Positions 5,968-13,720 of a DNA stretch of 14,358 bases are shown here, in pieces. Every line of letters begins with the position of its first letter. The first letter of the stretch is position 1. The stretch covers positions 1-14,358 of the forward strand of contig JANLUX010000012.1 of the NCBI GenBank assembly GCA_031363705.1, read 5' to 3'. The translations under genes and the position numbers were made by a program. A model generated the notes under the pieces. That model did no database searches. It saw nothing but the letters and a program-made list of their open reading frames with translations, and was not told the origin of the DNA. This stretch comes from JANLUX01 sp031363705. GTDB taxonomy: Bacteria; Bacteroidota; Bacteroidia; AKYH767-A; OLB10.

Positions 5968-8277
5968 ATGGACAATAAAAAAATAATTGGTAATAATAAT
6001 TTAATTGATCAAAAGGATATCAAAACCACTTTGGTGACCCTTGGAAAAAACTGGTACTGGTTTGTGCTTTTTTTAAGCCTGGGTTTGGGAATATCCATTG
6101 CCTATCTTTATGAAGCCACGAAATATTACGGAGCATCTACCAAAATTCTGGTGAAGCAACCTAAGGATGCTTTTAAAGATGCTTTAAGCGAAGCACTGCC
6201 CAGCCCTCCTAAAAAAGAAGATATTGCAAATGAAATGCTGATACTGAAATCAACCCGATTGGTTGATAAAACTGTGGATGATCTTAATCTGGATATCTCC
6301 TATTATATAAAAGGACGATTGAAAACCGGAGAAATTTATAAACGTGCTCCTTTTAAAGTAGAAGGTAAAGTTTCAGACAGGGCTCTTTATAATACACCAT
6401 TTAATTTACAGATTATAAATAATCAGCGTTATAAAATTGAGGTTAACACTGATGATTTTAAATTCAGCAAGGTTGCCAAATTTGGCGACCCTGTTGTTCA
6501 TTCCAAATTCTCTTTTATTATTACCGGTGATTCAGATGTGGTAAGCCGCAATCCCCGCATCAGCGATATTAATTATGAGTTTGAGTTTCGTGATCACGCT
6601 TCGCTTGTTAAGCATTACCAGAATGCCCTCAAAGCCGAAAAAGACCTGAGTGCTACTGTAATAGTGGTTTCAGTAGAAGATGAAGTACCGGAAAAAGCGG
6701 TGGATTTTGTTAAAACTTTAACCAATAATTATATTGAGAACAGTGTATCGGTAAATATTAAAATCAATGAAAATACACTGGAATTTATTGAAGGGCAATT
6801 GCGCGAAGTGGAAGCGCAGTTAAATAATGTGGAAGGAAATTACGAGCAGTTCCAAAAAGAAAAAAACACTTTTAACCTTGGAAGCGAGCAAAGTGTGTTG
6901 TTTCAAAGGGTAGTGGAATTTGATACTGAAAAAGCAAAATTGAATATTCAACTCAAGTCAATTGACATGATGTATGAATATTTAACATCCAGCTATAATG
7001 ATAACATGGCTATCTCTCCCTCCATTTTAGCGGAGCAAAACGACCCGTCTTTATCTTCTTCTTTCAGTGAGTTATTCGCCATGCAACAGAAAAGAACCAA
7101 TCTGCTTTTCAGCAACACTCCCAATAGTCCTTTAGTTAAAGAGGTGGATAGCCAGATAGCAATCCTCAAGCAAAATATACTGGGTATTGTGCTAAATCTG
7201 AGAAAAACTTTGGTATCCAGAATCAATAGTCTGAGTGCACAGGTGGGTGAATATCAGGGTGCCATCAGGCAAATGCCTACTACACAGCGTGGACTTGTAA
7301 ACATTAACCGTAACGTGGAAATTTATTCAAAGATTTATGAATTTCTGCTTGAAACGCGCGCACAAACCATTATTGCAAAAGCAGCCATTGTAGCTGATAA
7401 GTTCATATTGGAACCCTCCTATGCTACCGGAATAATAAGACCTATCAGAACCAAAACGATTTTAACAGGCTTAGGCGCAGGACTTGCCATGGCACTTATG
7501 GTCATCTTTTTTAAAGGGATTTTTTATAATTATATCCAGAACAAAGAAGACCTTAAAAATATTACTGAGCTGCCCATCATTGGTGTGATAGGCAACAGTA
7601 AAGAAGCAGCTTCTGATTATCTGATTGTAAATAAATATCCGCAGTCACAAACGAGTGAATCCTTCAGGGTTATCCGTACTAACCTTGCTTATTTTGCTCC
7701 TAAAGTGCAGAGTAAACTTATTTTGGTAACTTCCTCTATTGCAGGAGAAGGAAAAACTTTCTGTGCTATCAATACTGCTTCCATTCTTGCCAAGGCAAAG
7801 AAAAAAGTAGTGCTTATTGACCTTGACTTACATAAACCAAAACAGGCAAACGCTTTTGATCTCAATAATGATGTGGGTGTTACCTCTTATATTGTAGGAC
7901 GTGCTACCCTGAAAGAAATCATTAAAACATCTCCCATCGAAAATCTGGATGTGATACTGACAGGACCCCGTTCGCCCAATGCGTCTGAATTAATACTTGA
8001 TCCGATGATGGAGCAGTTATTTAATGAGTTAAGAACTGTGTATGAGTATATTATCATTGACTCACCGCCTGCCGGATTGTTATCTGACTCATTGGAGATT
8101 ATGAAATATGCTGATCTTACCATGTATGTGCTCAAGGCAAATTTTTCAAAACGGGATTTTGTTGAAATAGCACACCAGATAGTTGAAAAAAACAACGTTA
8201 AAAATTTAACATTTGTTCTTAATGGTGTAAACACTAAAGATATTCCTGCAGGATACGGTGCAGGTTATTATTCTTAA
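5968..8277 (+). CDS. Wzc-type polysaccharide co-polymerase with C-terminal bacterial tyrosine kinase domain
   Basis: This 769-residue inner-membrane protein regulates chain length and export of capsule/EPS. A Wzz-type N-terminal part has a membrane segment at about 29-49 (WYWFVLFLSLGLGISIAYLY). It is followed by a long periplasmic region with coiled coil at about 265-300 and 395-430. The membrane-proximal GNVR-like region (about 435-490) leads to the second membrane segment, about 498-518. The cytoplasmic BY-kinase domain has the oligomer-interface motif E-x2-R-x2-R (Glu564, Arg567, Arg570), Walker A SSIAGEGKT (589-597, Lys596), Walker A' VVLIDLDLHKP (614-624) and Walker B IIIDSPP (695-701). 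The tail GYGAGYYS contains only three tyrosines (763, 767, 768), a short autophosphorylation cluster. The ATG follows TTAAAAT, typical of Shine-Dalgarno-independent starts. It is first in the plus-strand operon. No Wza and no cognate phosphatase is seen. Confidence 0.93.
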   Translation: MDNKKIIGNNNLIDQKDIKTTLVTLGKNWYWFVLFLSLGLGISIAYLYEATKYYGASTKILVKQPKDAFKDALSEALPSPPKKEDIANEMLILKSTRLVDKTVDDLNLDISYYIKGRLKTGEIYKRAPFKVEGKVSDRALYNTPFNLQIINNQRYKIEVNTDDFKFSKVAKFGDPVVHSKFSFIITGDSDVVSRNPRISDINYEFEFRDHASLVKHYQNALKAEKDLSATVIVVSVEDEVPEKAVDFVKTLTNNYIENSVSVNIKINENTLEFIEGQLREVEAQLNNVEGNYEQFQKEKNTFNLGSEQSVLFQRVVEFDTEKAKLNIQLKSIDMMYEYLTSSYNDNMAISPSILAEQNDPSLSSSFSELFAMQQKRTNLLFSNTPNSPLVKEVDSQIAILKQNILGIVLNLRKTLVSRINSLSAQVGEYQGAIRQMPTTQRGLVNINRNVEIYSKIYEFLLETRAQTIIAKAAIVADKFILEPSYATGIIRPIRTKTILTGLGAGLAMALMVIFFKGIFYNYIQNKEDLKNITELPIIGVIGNSKEAASDYLIVNKYPQSQTSESFRVIRTNLAYFAPKVQSKLILVTSSIAGEGKTFCAINTASILAKAKKKVVLIDLDLHKPKQANAFDLNNDVGVTSYIVGRATLKEIIKTSPIENLDVILTGPRSPNASELILDPMMEQLFNELRTVYEYIIIDSPPAGLLSDSLEIMKYADLTMYVLKANFSKRDFVEIAHQIVEKNNVKNLTFVLNGVNTKDIPAGYGAGYYS

Positions 8278-8299
8278 TATTTATAATATTTTCAATTAA

Positions 8300-10084
8300 G
8301 TGACTGAAGAAAGCAAGAATCAGGATTCTGTATGGAAAGCTATTAAAAGCTTAAGCATCCATCTAACCATAGCACATAAGCGCAAAATGATGGGCTTGGG
8401 TGTGCTGATATTTTGTTCAGCCGTGTTAGATGTTTTTGGATTGGCTTCCATACTTCCTTTAATAAAGCTGGCTGGTGATCCGGCAGCACTACATCAGAAC
8501 AGGTTTTTAGAATGGATATTTGTTAACTTTCATTTTTCCAGTGATAAGCAGTTTCTCCTGGTAATGATTTTGTCAGTGCTGATTTTCTTTATGTTCAAAA
8601 GCGTTTTCGGATACTTTGTAAATTATCTCCAAACCCGTTTCAGTGCACAAGTGGCTCAGCACATTACACAGCAACAATTTTCCAAGTATTTTAATCTCGA
8701 TTTCCACCGGTTCACTTCGCTAAAGAGCAGCGTGGTAACACATCATATTATTAACAATCCGTTATCCTATGTGCTATGGATAGTGCTTCCGCTGATTATG
8801 ATTTTCTCCGAAAGTGTTATCGTACTTTTAATAATTACCGGAATTGCTATTTATGATTTCAAGCTATTCCTTTTTATTACTTTAATGATAGGACCTGCAA
8901 CCTGGCTGATATTTACTTTACTTAAAAGCAGAAGCACACGCATCGGAAGAGAGATGAACAAACTTTTTCCGCTTTCACTGGCTTCACTCACTCAAACTAT
9001 TCATGGGTATATTGATATAAAACTGGCAGAGAAAGAAGATTTTTATAAAAAACGTTTTATAGTAATGCAAAGTCGTTTTCAACGGCTCAATATGGCTGCT
9101 TATTTACAAAATCTAATTCCACAACGTGCCAATGAATTAATTGCGTTACTGGGAGTAGTGTTCATTTTCATTTATGCAATTTTTCTAACTGAAAATCATG
9201 AACAGGCAATATTGATGGTGACTTTATTCGCAGCAGCAGCATACCGCTTAATGCCTTCTACCACACGCATTGTAACCTCCATGGTGCAGATACGTAAGAA
9301 CACCGTTGCCATGGAAAATCTCAGTTTGTACAATGATGAATTTGTAAGCACTAAAAACAAAGTAAAACAAGAGCCATTACCTTTTGAGAATGAAATTATT
9401 TTTGATCATCTGAGCTTTACCTTTCCGGGAAAAGAGGAACCTGTTTTAAAAGACATTAGTTTTAAAATAAAGAAAGGAGAAAAAATCGGTATTGTTGGTT
9501 CTTCCGGATCAGGCAAAACTACTTTAATGAATGTGCTTTTGCGGTTCTATAATGAAGACAGCGGTTCAATAAAAGTAGATGGTGTTACCTTAGGTCCTCA
9601 GCATTTATCAGACTGGCGAAAAAAAATCGGATATGTGAAACAGGATATTTTTCTGCTGGATGATACGATCAAAGAAAATATTGCATTTGGTCAAAGTACT
9701 ATTGACGAGCAGCGGTTAGCAATTGCGGTTAAGCAGGCATCGCTTGAAAAATTAATTAATTCATTACCCGAAGGTCTTGAAACCAACATAGGTGAAAAAG
9801 GTTCAAAGCTTTCTGGCGGACAAAGGCAAAGGATAAGCATTGCCCGTTCGTTATACAGGAATGCTGAAATCCTGATTTTTGATGAAGCCACCAGCGCTCT
9901 TGATAATCAAACCGAAATTGAAGTGACCGAAGCAATTGATTCGCTCTCTGAAGTAAATAAAACCATTTTCATCATAGCGCATCGTGTCACCACACTGCGC
10001 AATTGCGATCGCATTTATGATTTGAAAGATGGAATGATAACAGGCGTATTTTCCTATGCCCAGCTGGTGGAAAAAACAATCTGA
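8300..10084 (+). CDS. ABC transporter with fused permease and ATPase domains (PglK/MsbA type), candidate lipid-linked glycan flippase
   Basis: This 594-residue half-transporter should act as a homodimer in the inner membrane. The N-terminal half has membrane segments at about 33-56, 85-108, 158-182, 187-207 and 280-297, with a possible sixth at 302-318. The ATPase domain (about 365-594) is complete: Walker A GSSGSGKTT (400-408, Lys406), Q-loop Gln448 (VKQDIFLLD), signature LSGGQRQR (504-511), Walker B ILIFDEA (524-530, with Asp528 and Glu529) and H-loop His561 (IIAHRVTTL). The start is GTG at 8300, 22 nt after the wzc-like stop; the next in-frame ATG codons are at residues 30 and 31. Position in a polysaccharide operon with no visible Wzx suggests it moves lipid-linked glycan or another precursor, as PglK does. 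Sequence alone does not exclude a lipid or peptide exporter. Confidence 0.88.
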   Translation: MTEESKNQDSVWKAIKSLSIHLTIAHKRKMMGLGVLIFCSAVLDVFGLASILPLIKLAGDPAALHQNRFLEWIFVNFHFSSDKQFLLVMILSVLIFFMFKSVFGYFVNYLQTRFSAQVAQHITQQQFSKYFNLDFHRFTSLKSSVVTHHIINNPLSYVLWIVLPLIMIFSESVIVLLIITGIAIYDFKLFLFITLMIGPATWLIFTLLKSRSTRIGREMNKLFPLSLASLTQTIHGYIDIKLAEKEDFYKKRFIVMQSRFQRLNMAAYLQNLIPQRANELIALLGVVFIFIYAIFLTENHEQAILMVTLFAAAAYRLMPSTTRIVTSMVQIRKNTVAMENLSLYNDEFVSTKNKVKQEPLPFENEIIFDHLSFTFPGKEEPVLKDISFKIKKGEKIGIVGSSGSGKTTLMNVLLRFYNEDSGSIKVDGVTLGPQHLSDWRKKIGYVKQDIFLLDDTIKENIAFGQSTIDEQRLAIAVKQASLEKLINSLPEGLETNIGEKGSKLSGGQRQRISIARSLYRNAEILIFDEATSALDNQTEIEVTEAIDSLSEVNKTIFIIAHRVTTLRNCDRIYDLKDGMITGVFSYAQLVEKTI

Positions 10085-10107
10085 TGAACTAAATATTATT
10101 TTAAATT

Positions 10108-11571
10108 ATGCTGTTTAATTCCTTCGATTTCTTTGTCTTTTTTCCTGTAGTAACAATACTTTTTTTTCTGTTACCTCATAAGTTCAGGTGGTTTCTATTA
10201 CTTGCTGCAAGCTGCTATTTCTATATGTATTTTATACCTGCATATATCCTTATCCTTTTCTTCACCATTATCATTGATTATTTTGCAGGTATTTATTTAG
10301 AAGATACCCTTGATGCCAAACGAAAGAAATTTTACCTCACTTGCAGCATCATAGCCAATGTGGGTGTGCTTGCAGTTTTTAAATATTATAATTTTTTTCT
10401 TGATAATATTAATGAAACCAGCACCTTCTTCTCCGGTCATCCCACTGCATTAAGATACCTCGGCATAGCCTTACCCATCGGTCTTTCCTTTCATACCTTC
10501 CAGGCAATGAGCTACACGTTTGAAGTGTATTACGGAAGACAAAAAGCTGAACGCCATTTTGGTATTTATGCTTTGTATGTAATGTTTTATCCGCAATTGG
10601 TGGCAGGACCGATTGAACGTCCGCAAAATGTTATTCATCAGTTTTATGAGAAAAAATATTTTGATTACAGCCGCGTAGCTGAAGGCTTACAAATGATGCT
10701 GTGGGGTTTTTTCAAAAAAGTTGTGATAGCAGATAACTTATCAGTGATGGTTAACCAAGCTTACGATGATCCTTCACAACAAAGCGGAATGACCTTGCTG
10801 CTTGCCTCTTATTTCTTTGCCATCCAGATCTATTGTGATTTTTCCGGTTATTCTGATATTGCCATTGGTGCAGCACGGGTGATGGGATTTAACCTGATGG
10901 AAAATTTCAGAACACCTTATGTATCCAAAAGCATAAGTGAATTCTGGAGCCGTTGGCACATTTCACTTTCTACCTGGTTCCGCGATTATTTATACATTCC
11001 ACTGGGTGGTAACCGCGTTTCAAAATCACGTTGGATCATGAATCTGCTCATTGTATTTATGGTAAGTGGAATATGGCATGGTGCTAACTGGACATACGTA
11101 ATATGGGGCGCTTTGCATGGTTTATATCTTGTGTTTGCTATTTTTAAAAATCAATGGCTCGATCGGTTAGGGTTATCTCAAAAACTAGAATCCTCTAAGC
11201 TGGTATCCATCGTAAATGTTGTCTTAACTTTCCATTTAGCATTGTTTGCCTGGATATTTTTCAGGGCTACATCAGTTGCAGATGCATTTACTGTGATAAG
11301 AGAAATTGCACACACGCATCTTTCATTTAATGAGTTAAAAAATTCCTTCCTGGTATTTGCTAAGAATCCGGGTAATTTGGGAAGATTATGGTTCTTTATT
11401 GGCATTCTATTAGTCTTTTTATGGAGTGATCCTAAAATGGATAAAATAGCGAAGCGGAGGATTGTTATACCTTATCCCTTTCTAAAATATTCACTTTACT
11501 CGCTCATACTTGCTTCAATCATATTATTTGGATTTTTTGGAGAGGTGCAGTTTATTTATTTTCAGTTTTAA
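10108..11571 (+). CDS. MBOAT-family O-acyltransferase (AlgI-like)
   Basis: This 487-residue, highly hydrophobic protein has roughly ten or more membrane segments. It shows the hallmarks of the AlgI/PatA/DltB branch of membrane-bound O-acyltransferases: LPIGLSFHTFQAMSYTFEVY (122-141), YPQLVAGPIERPQN (161-174), the CDFSGYSDIAIG block (243-254), SEFWSRWHISLSTWFRDYLY (277-296) and the invariant histidine His324 in SGIWHGANW. Length matches AlgI-type proteins of about 480-520 residues. Such enzymes pass acyl groups, usually acetyl, from the cytoplasmic side across the membrane to a periplasmic acceptor. They typically pair with an SGNH-like partner, and one follows 3 nt downstream. The most likely role is O-acetylation of the exported polysaccharide. 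The acyl group and acceptor cannot be read from the sequence. Confidence 0.93.
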   Translation: MLFNSFDFFVFFPVVTILFFLLPHKFRWFLLLAASCYFYMYFIPAYILILFFTIIIDYFAGIYLEDTLDAKRKKFYLTCSIIANVGVLAVFKYYNFFLDNINETSTFFSGHPTALRYLGIALPIGLSFHTFQAMSYTFEVYYGRQKAERHFGIYALYVMFYPQLVAGPIERPQNVIHQFYEKKYFDYSRVAEGLQMMLWGFFKKVVIADNLSVMVNQAYDDPSQQSGMTLLLASYFFAIQIYCDFSGYSDIAIGAARVMGFNLMENFRTPYVSKSISEFWSRWHISLSTWFRDYLYIPLGGNRVSKSRWIMNLLIVFMVSGIWHGANWTYVIWGALHGLYLVFAIFKNQWLDRLGLSQKLESSKLVSIVNVVLTFHLALFAWIFFRATSVADAFTVIREIAHTHLSFNELKNSFLVFAKNPGNLGRLWFFIGILLVFLWSDPKMDKIAKRRIVIPYPFLKYSLYSLILASIILFGFFGEVQFIYFQF

Positions 11572-11574
11572 GAG

Positions 11575-12543
11575 ATGAAAAAATTTCTCAGCCGTTGTTT
11601 CCTTTTTTTACTCACAACGCTTTCCGTTTATCTGAATGCTTTTGCTGTATTGTTTTTTATAAAAATAGGCGGCATTCCACTGGTTTACCGTGCTACCCAG
11701 GGAAATTTTTTAAAAGGCGGAGGCACTTATATTAAAACGCATAATTTTAATATCCATGAAAAATATGATGTAATTATAATCGGTTCCTCGCATGCTTACA
11801 GAGGGTATGATCCCCGTATTTTTAAGGAGTACGGATATAATGCTTACAACCTGGGCACCAGCGATCAGAAGCCAATGTGCTCTTATTTCCTGATTAAAAA
11901 CTATATCAACAGCAACAATTGTAAGCTCGTAATATTTGATTTGTATGACAGGATTTTTTCTCAGTCAAATATTGAATCAATGTCTGACATGATTCAAAAC
12001 ATACCATCTGATAAAGCTGCCTTGCAACTGAGCCTTGCATCCAAAGATGTGAGAGCTATTAATATGTTCACACTGCGGATGTTTAATAAATTATCTGATC
12101 CTATCAATCCCGATACACTCGGATATATAAAGGGTTTCCTTCCCACTGAAAAGCTACTTGAATTGCCTCCAAAAAGAAGATTGTATACTTATGAAACAAA
12201 CGATGAAGCAATAAAATATCTGGATAAAACATTAAGCTATTTGAAAAAGGAAGGTGTTAAGGTAGTTATGACCGAACACTCCTTGCCTTCGGTTGCTCCT
12301 GCTCCGGGGCACGATGATTTTAGAAAAGACGTATATCAGGTTTTAAATAAATACAATGTACTGTGGTTTGATTATACCACTGATTCCAGCATGACTGATG
12401 TTCAATATTTCGCTGATGAATCACACCTTAATGTAAAAGGGGTTTATAAATACAACCACCGACTGATAAATGATTTAATTAAAGCAAATATCCTTCAGCC
12501 TGCAACAAATCAAGCTTCTTTTGTGTATAAGGATAAAGAATAA
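11575..12543 (+). CDS. Membrane-anchored SGNH/GDSL-like protein, likely partner of the MBOAT acyltransferase
   Basis: The 322 residues begin with a single hydrophobic segment (about 8-30), consistent with an uncleaved anchor and a periplasmic body. An SGNH block I is present as IIIGSSHAYRGYDP (67-80), with Ser72 as predicted nucleophile. YNLGTSDQ (91-98) fits the second conserved region. The C-terminal FADESHLNVKGVYKYNHRL (279-297) supplies the Asp281/His284 pair of block V. AlgJ, AlgX and DltD, which work with MBOAT proteins, have the same architecture. ATG follows the MBOAT stop by only 3 nt (GAG), implying translational coupling. The inferred role is to receive the acyl group from the MBOAT protein and place it on the polymer. 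An esterase activity is the main alternative. Overall similarity to named families is low, so no symbol is given. Confidence 0.8.
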   Translation: MKKFLSRCFLFLLTTLSVYLNAFAVLFFIKIGGIPLVYRATQGNFLKGGGTYIKTHNFNIHEKYDVIIIGSSHAYRGYDPRIFKEYGYNAYNLGTSDQKPMCSYFLIKNYINSNNCKLVIFDLYDRIFSQSNIESMSDMIQNIPSDKAALQLSLASKDVRAINMFTLRMFNKLSDPINPDTLGYIKGFLPTEKLLELPPKRRLYTYETNDEAIKYLDKTLSYLKKEGVKVVMTEHSLPSVAPAPGHDDFRKDVYQVLNKYNVLWFDYTTDSSMTDVQYFADESHLNVKGVYKYNHRLINDLIKANILQPATNQASFVYKDKE

Positions 12544-12546
12544 AAG

Positions 12547-13662
12547 ATGAACAACAGAATATTAATTGTAGTAGGCACTCGACCTAATTTTATCAAGATA
12601 ACTCAATTCAAAAAAGCAAATGAACAGTTAGGTTCACCGTTTGATATTAAAATTGTTCACACAGGTCAGCATTATGATGATAAGATGGCAGCTGTTTTTT
12701 TTGAACAATTTGAATTAGAACCCGATTTCTTTTTAAATATTCCTGTGGCTTCCGCCAACACTCAAATGGCGGAGATCATGCTACGACTGGAAAAAGTGAT
12801 TGCTGATTTTAAGCCTTCGCTTGTGATGGCAGTGGGTGATGTCAACTCTACTTTTGCTGCTGCATTCACTGCGCACAAATCAGGTTGCAAAGTAGCGCAT
12901 GTTGAAAGTGGATTGAGAAGTTTTGACCGTGGCATGCCTGAGGAAATCAATCGCCTGCTGACAGATGAAATAACAGATTATTTTTTTGTGACCGAACAAA
13001 GCGGGATGGATAATCTTATTAAAGAAGGAAAAAAAAAGGAGCAATTATTTTTTGTTGGTAACACTATGATTGATACACTTGTTGGTTTTGATCATAAGAT
13101 TCAACAACAAGATATTTTGCAGAAAATGAATCTGCAAAAGCAGGGTTATGTTTTGATGACCATGCATCGCCCCGCCACAGTGGATCACCTGGAAGGATTA
13201 ACAAAGCTGATTGATATCATTGATTATATCACGCAGTCTTATGATTTGGTTTTTCCCATTCATCCGCGTACTACTGCCAAGCTCGAGGGTTTTGGTTTAT
13301 CGCATCGTGTTAAATCAAATCCAAAACTGCACTTAACGGAGCCAATGGATTATTTTGCTTTTCAAAAGCTCACTGCTGATTGCAAATTTGTGATTACAGA
13401 TAGCGGAGGAATTCAGGAAGAAACTACTTTCCGCGGAGTTCCCTGTTTAACATTACGCCCGAACACTGAACGCCCTTCAACAGTTTCAATTGGTACCAAT
13501 GAATTAGTGTCGTTTGATATTACAGTTGTTCAAAATAAAATCAACGAAATAATTAACGGCACTTATAAAAAGGGAGCCATTCCTCCGTATTGGGATGGTA
13601 AATCAACGCAACGTATTTTAACTGTTTGCACAAACCTTTTATTGAAACCTCAACACGCTTAA
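12547..13662 (+). CDS. UDP-N-acetylglucosamine 2-epimerase family protein (WecB/WbpI type)
   Basis: This 371-residue cytoplasmic GT-B-fold epimerase is predicted to interconvert UDP-GlcNAc and UDP-ManNAc, or a close 2,3-diacetamido relative. Conserved blocks in order: VVGTRPNFIKI (8-18), VHTGQHYDDKM (37-47), GDVNSTFAA (97-105), HVESGLRSFDRGMPEEINR (118-136), FVGNTMIDTL (169-178), MHRPATVD (206-213), IHPRTT (238-243) and DSGGIQEE (285-292), then LRPNTERP (303-310). Candidate active-site residues Asp98, Glu120, Glu132 or Glu133, His207 and His239 are present. Block one reads RPNFIK where E. coli WecB has RPEAIK, and VHTGQHYD is shared with both WecB-like and WbpI-like branches, so the exact substrate is uncertain. 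It starts 3 nt after the SGNH-like gene and probably supplies a ManNAc-type sugar to the same polymer. Confidence 0.9.
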   Translation: MNNRILIVVGTRPNFIKITQFKKANEQLGSPFDIKIVHTGQHYDDKMAAVFFEQFELEPDFFLNIPVASANTQMAEIMLRLEKVIADFKPSLVMAVGDVNSTFAAAFTAHKSGCKVAHVESGLRSFDRGMPEEINRLLTDEITDYFFVTEQSGMDNLIKEGKKKEQLFFVGNTMIDTLVGFDHKIQQQDILQKMNLQKQGYVLMTMHRPATVDHLEGLTKLIDIIDYITQSYDLVFPIHPRTTAKLEGFGLSHRVKSNPKLHLTEPMDYFAFQKLTADCKFVITDSGGIQEETTFRGVPCLTLRPNTERPSTVSIGTNELVSFDITVVQNKINEIINGTYKKGAIPPYWDGKSTQRILTVCTNLLLKPQHA

Positions 13663-13681
13663 AATATTTGTTGAATATTTT
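13661..13681. repeat. Short A/T stem-loop at the end of the epimerase gene
   Basis: AAAATATT (13661-13668) and AATATTTT (13674-13681) are perfect reverse complements around TGTTG. The structure overlaps the epimerase stop and sits in the largest gap of the operon (58 nt). With only A-T pairs it is a poor terminator, though it could attenuate expression of the last gene. Confidence 0.3.
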
Positions 13682-13720
13682 ACTGCAAACTATGCGTTAG
13701 TGCGAGATAAAAATAATCCG

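Noticed and set aside
6993..8234. Minus-strand frames inside the wzc-like gene (6993-7226, 7887-8234)
   Set aside because: They are antisense to intact kinase and Wzz coding sequence and lack any recognisable domain.
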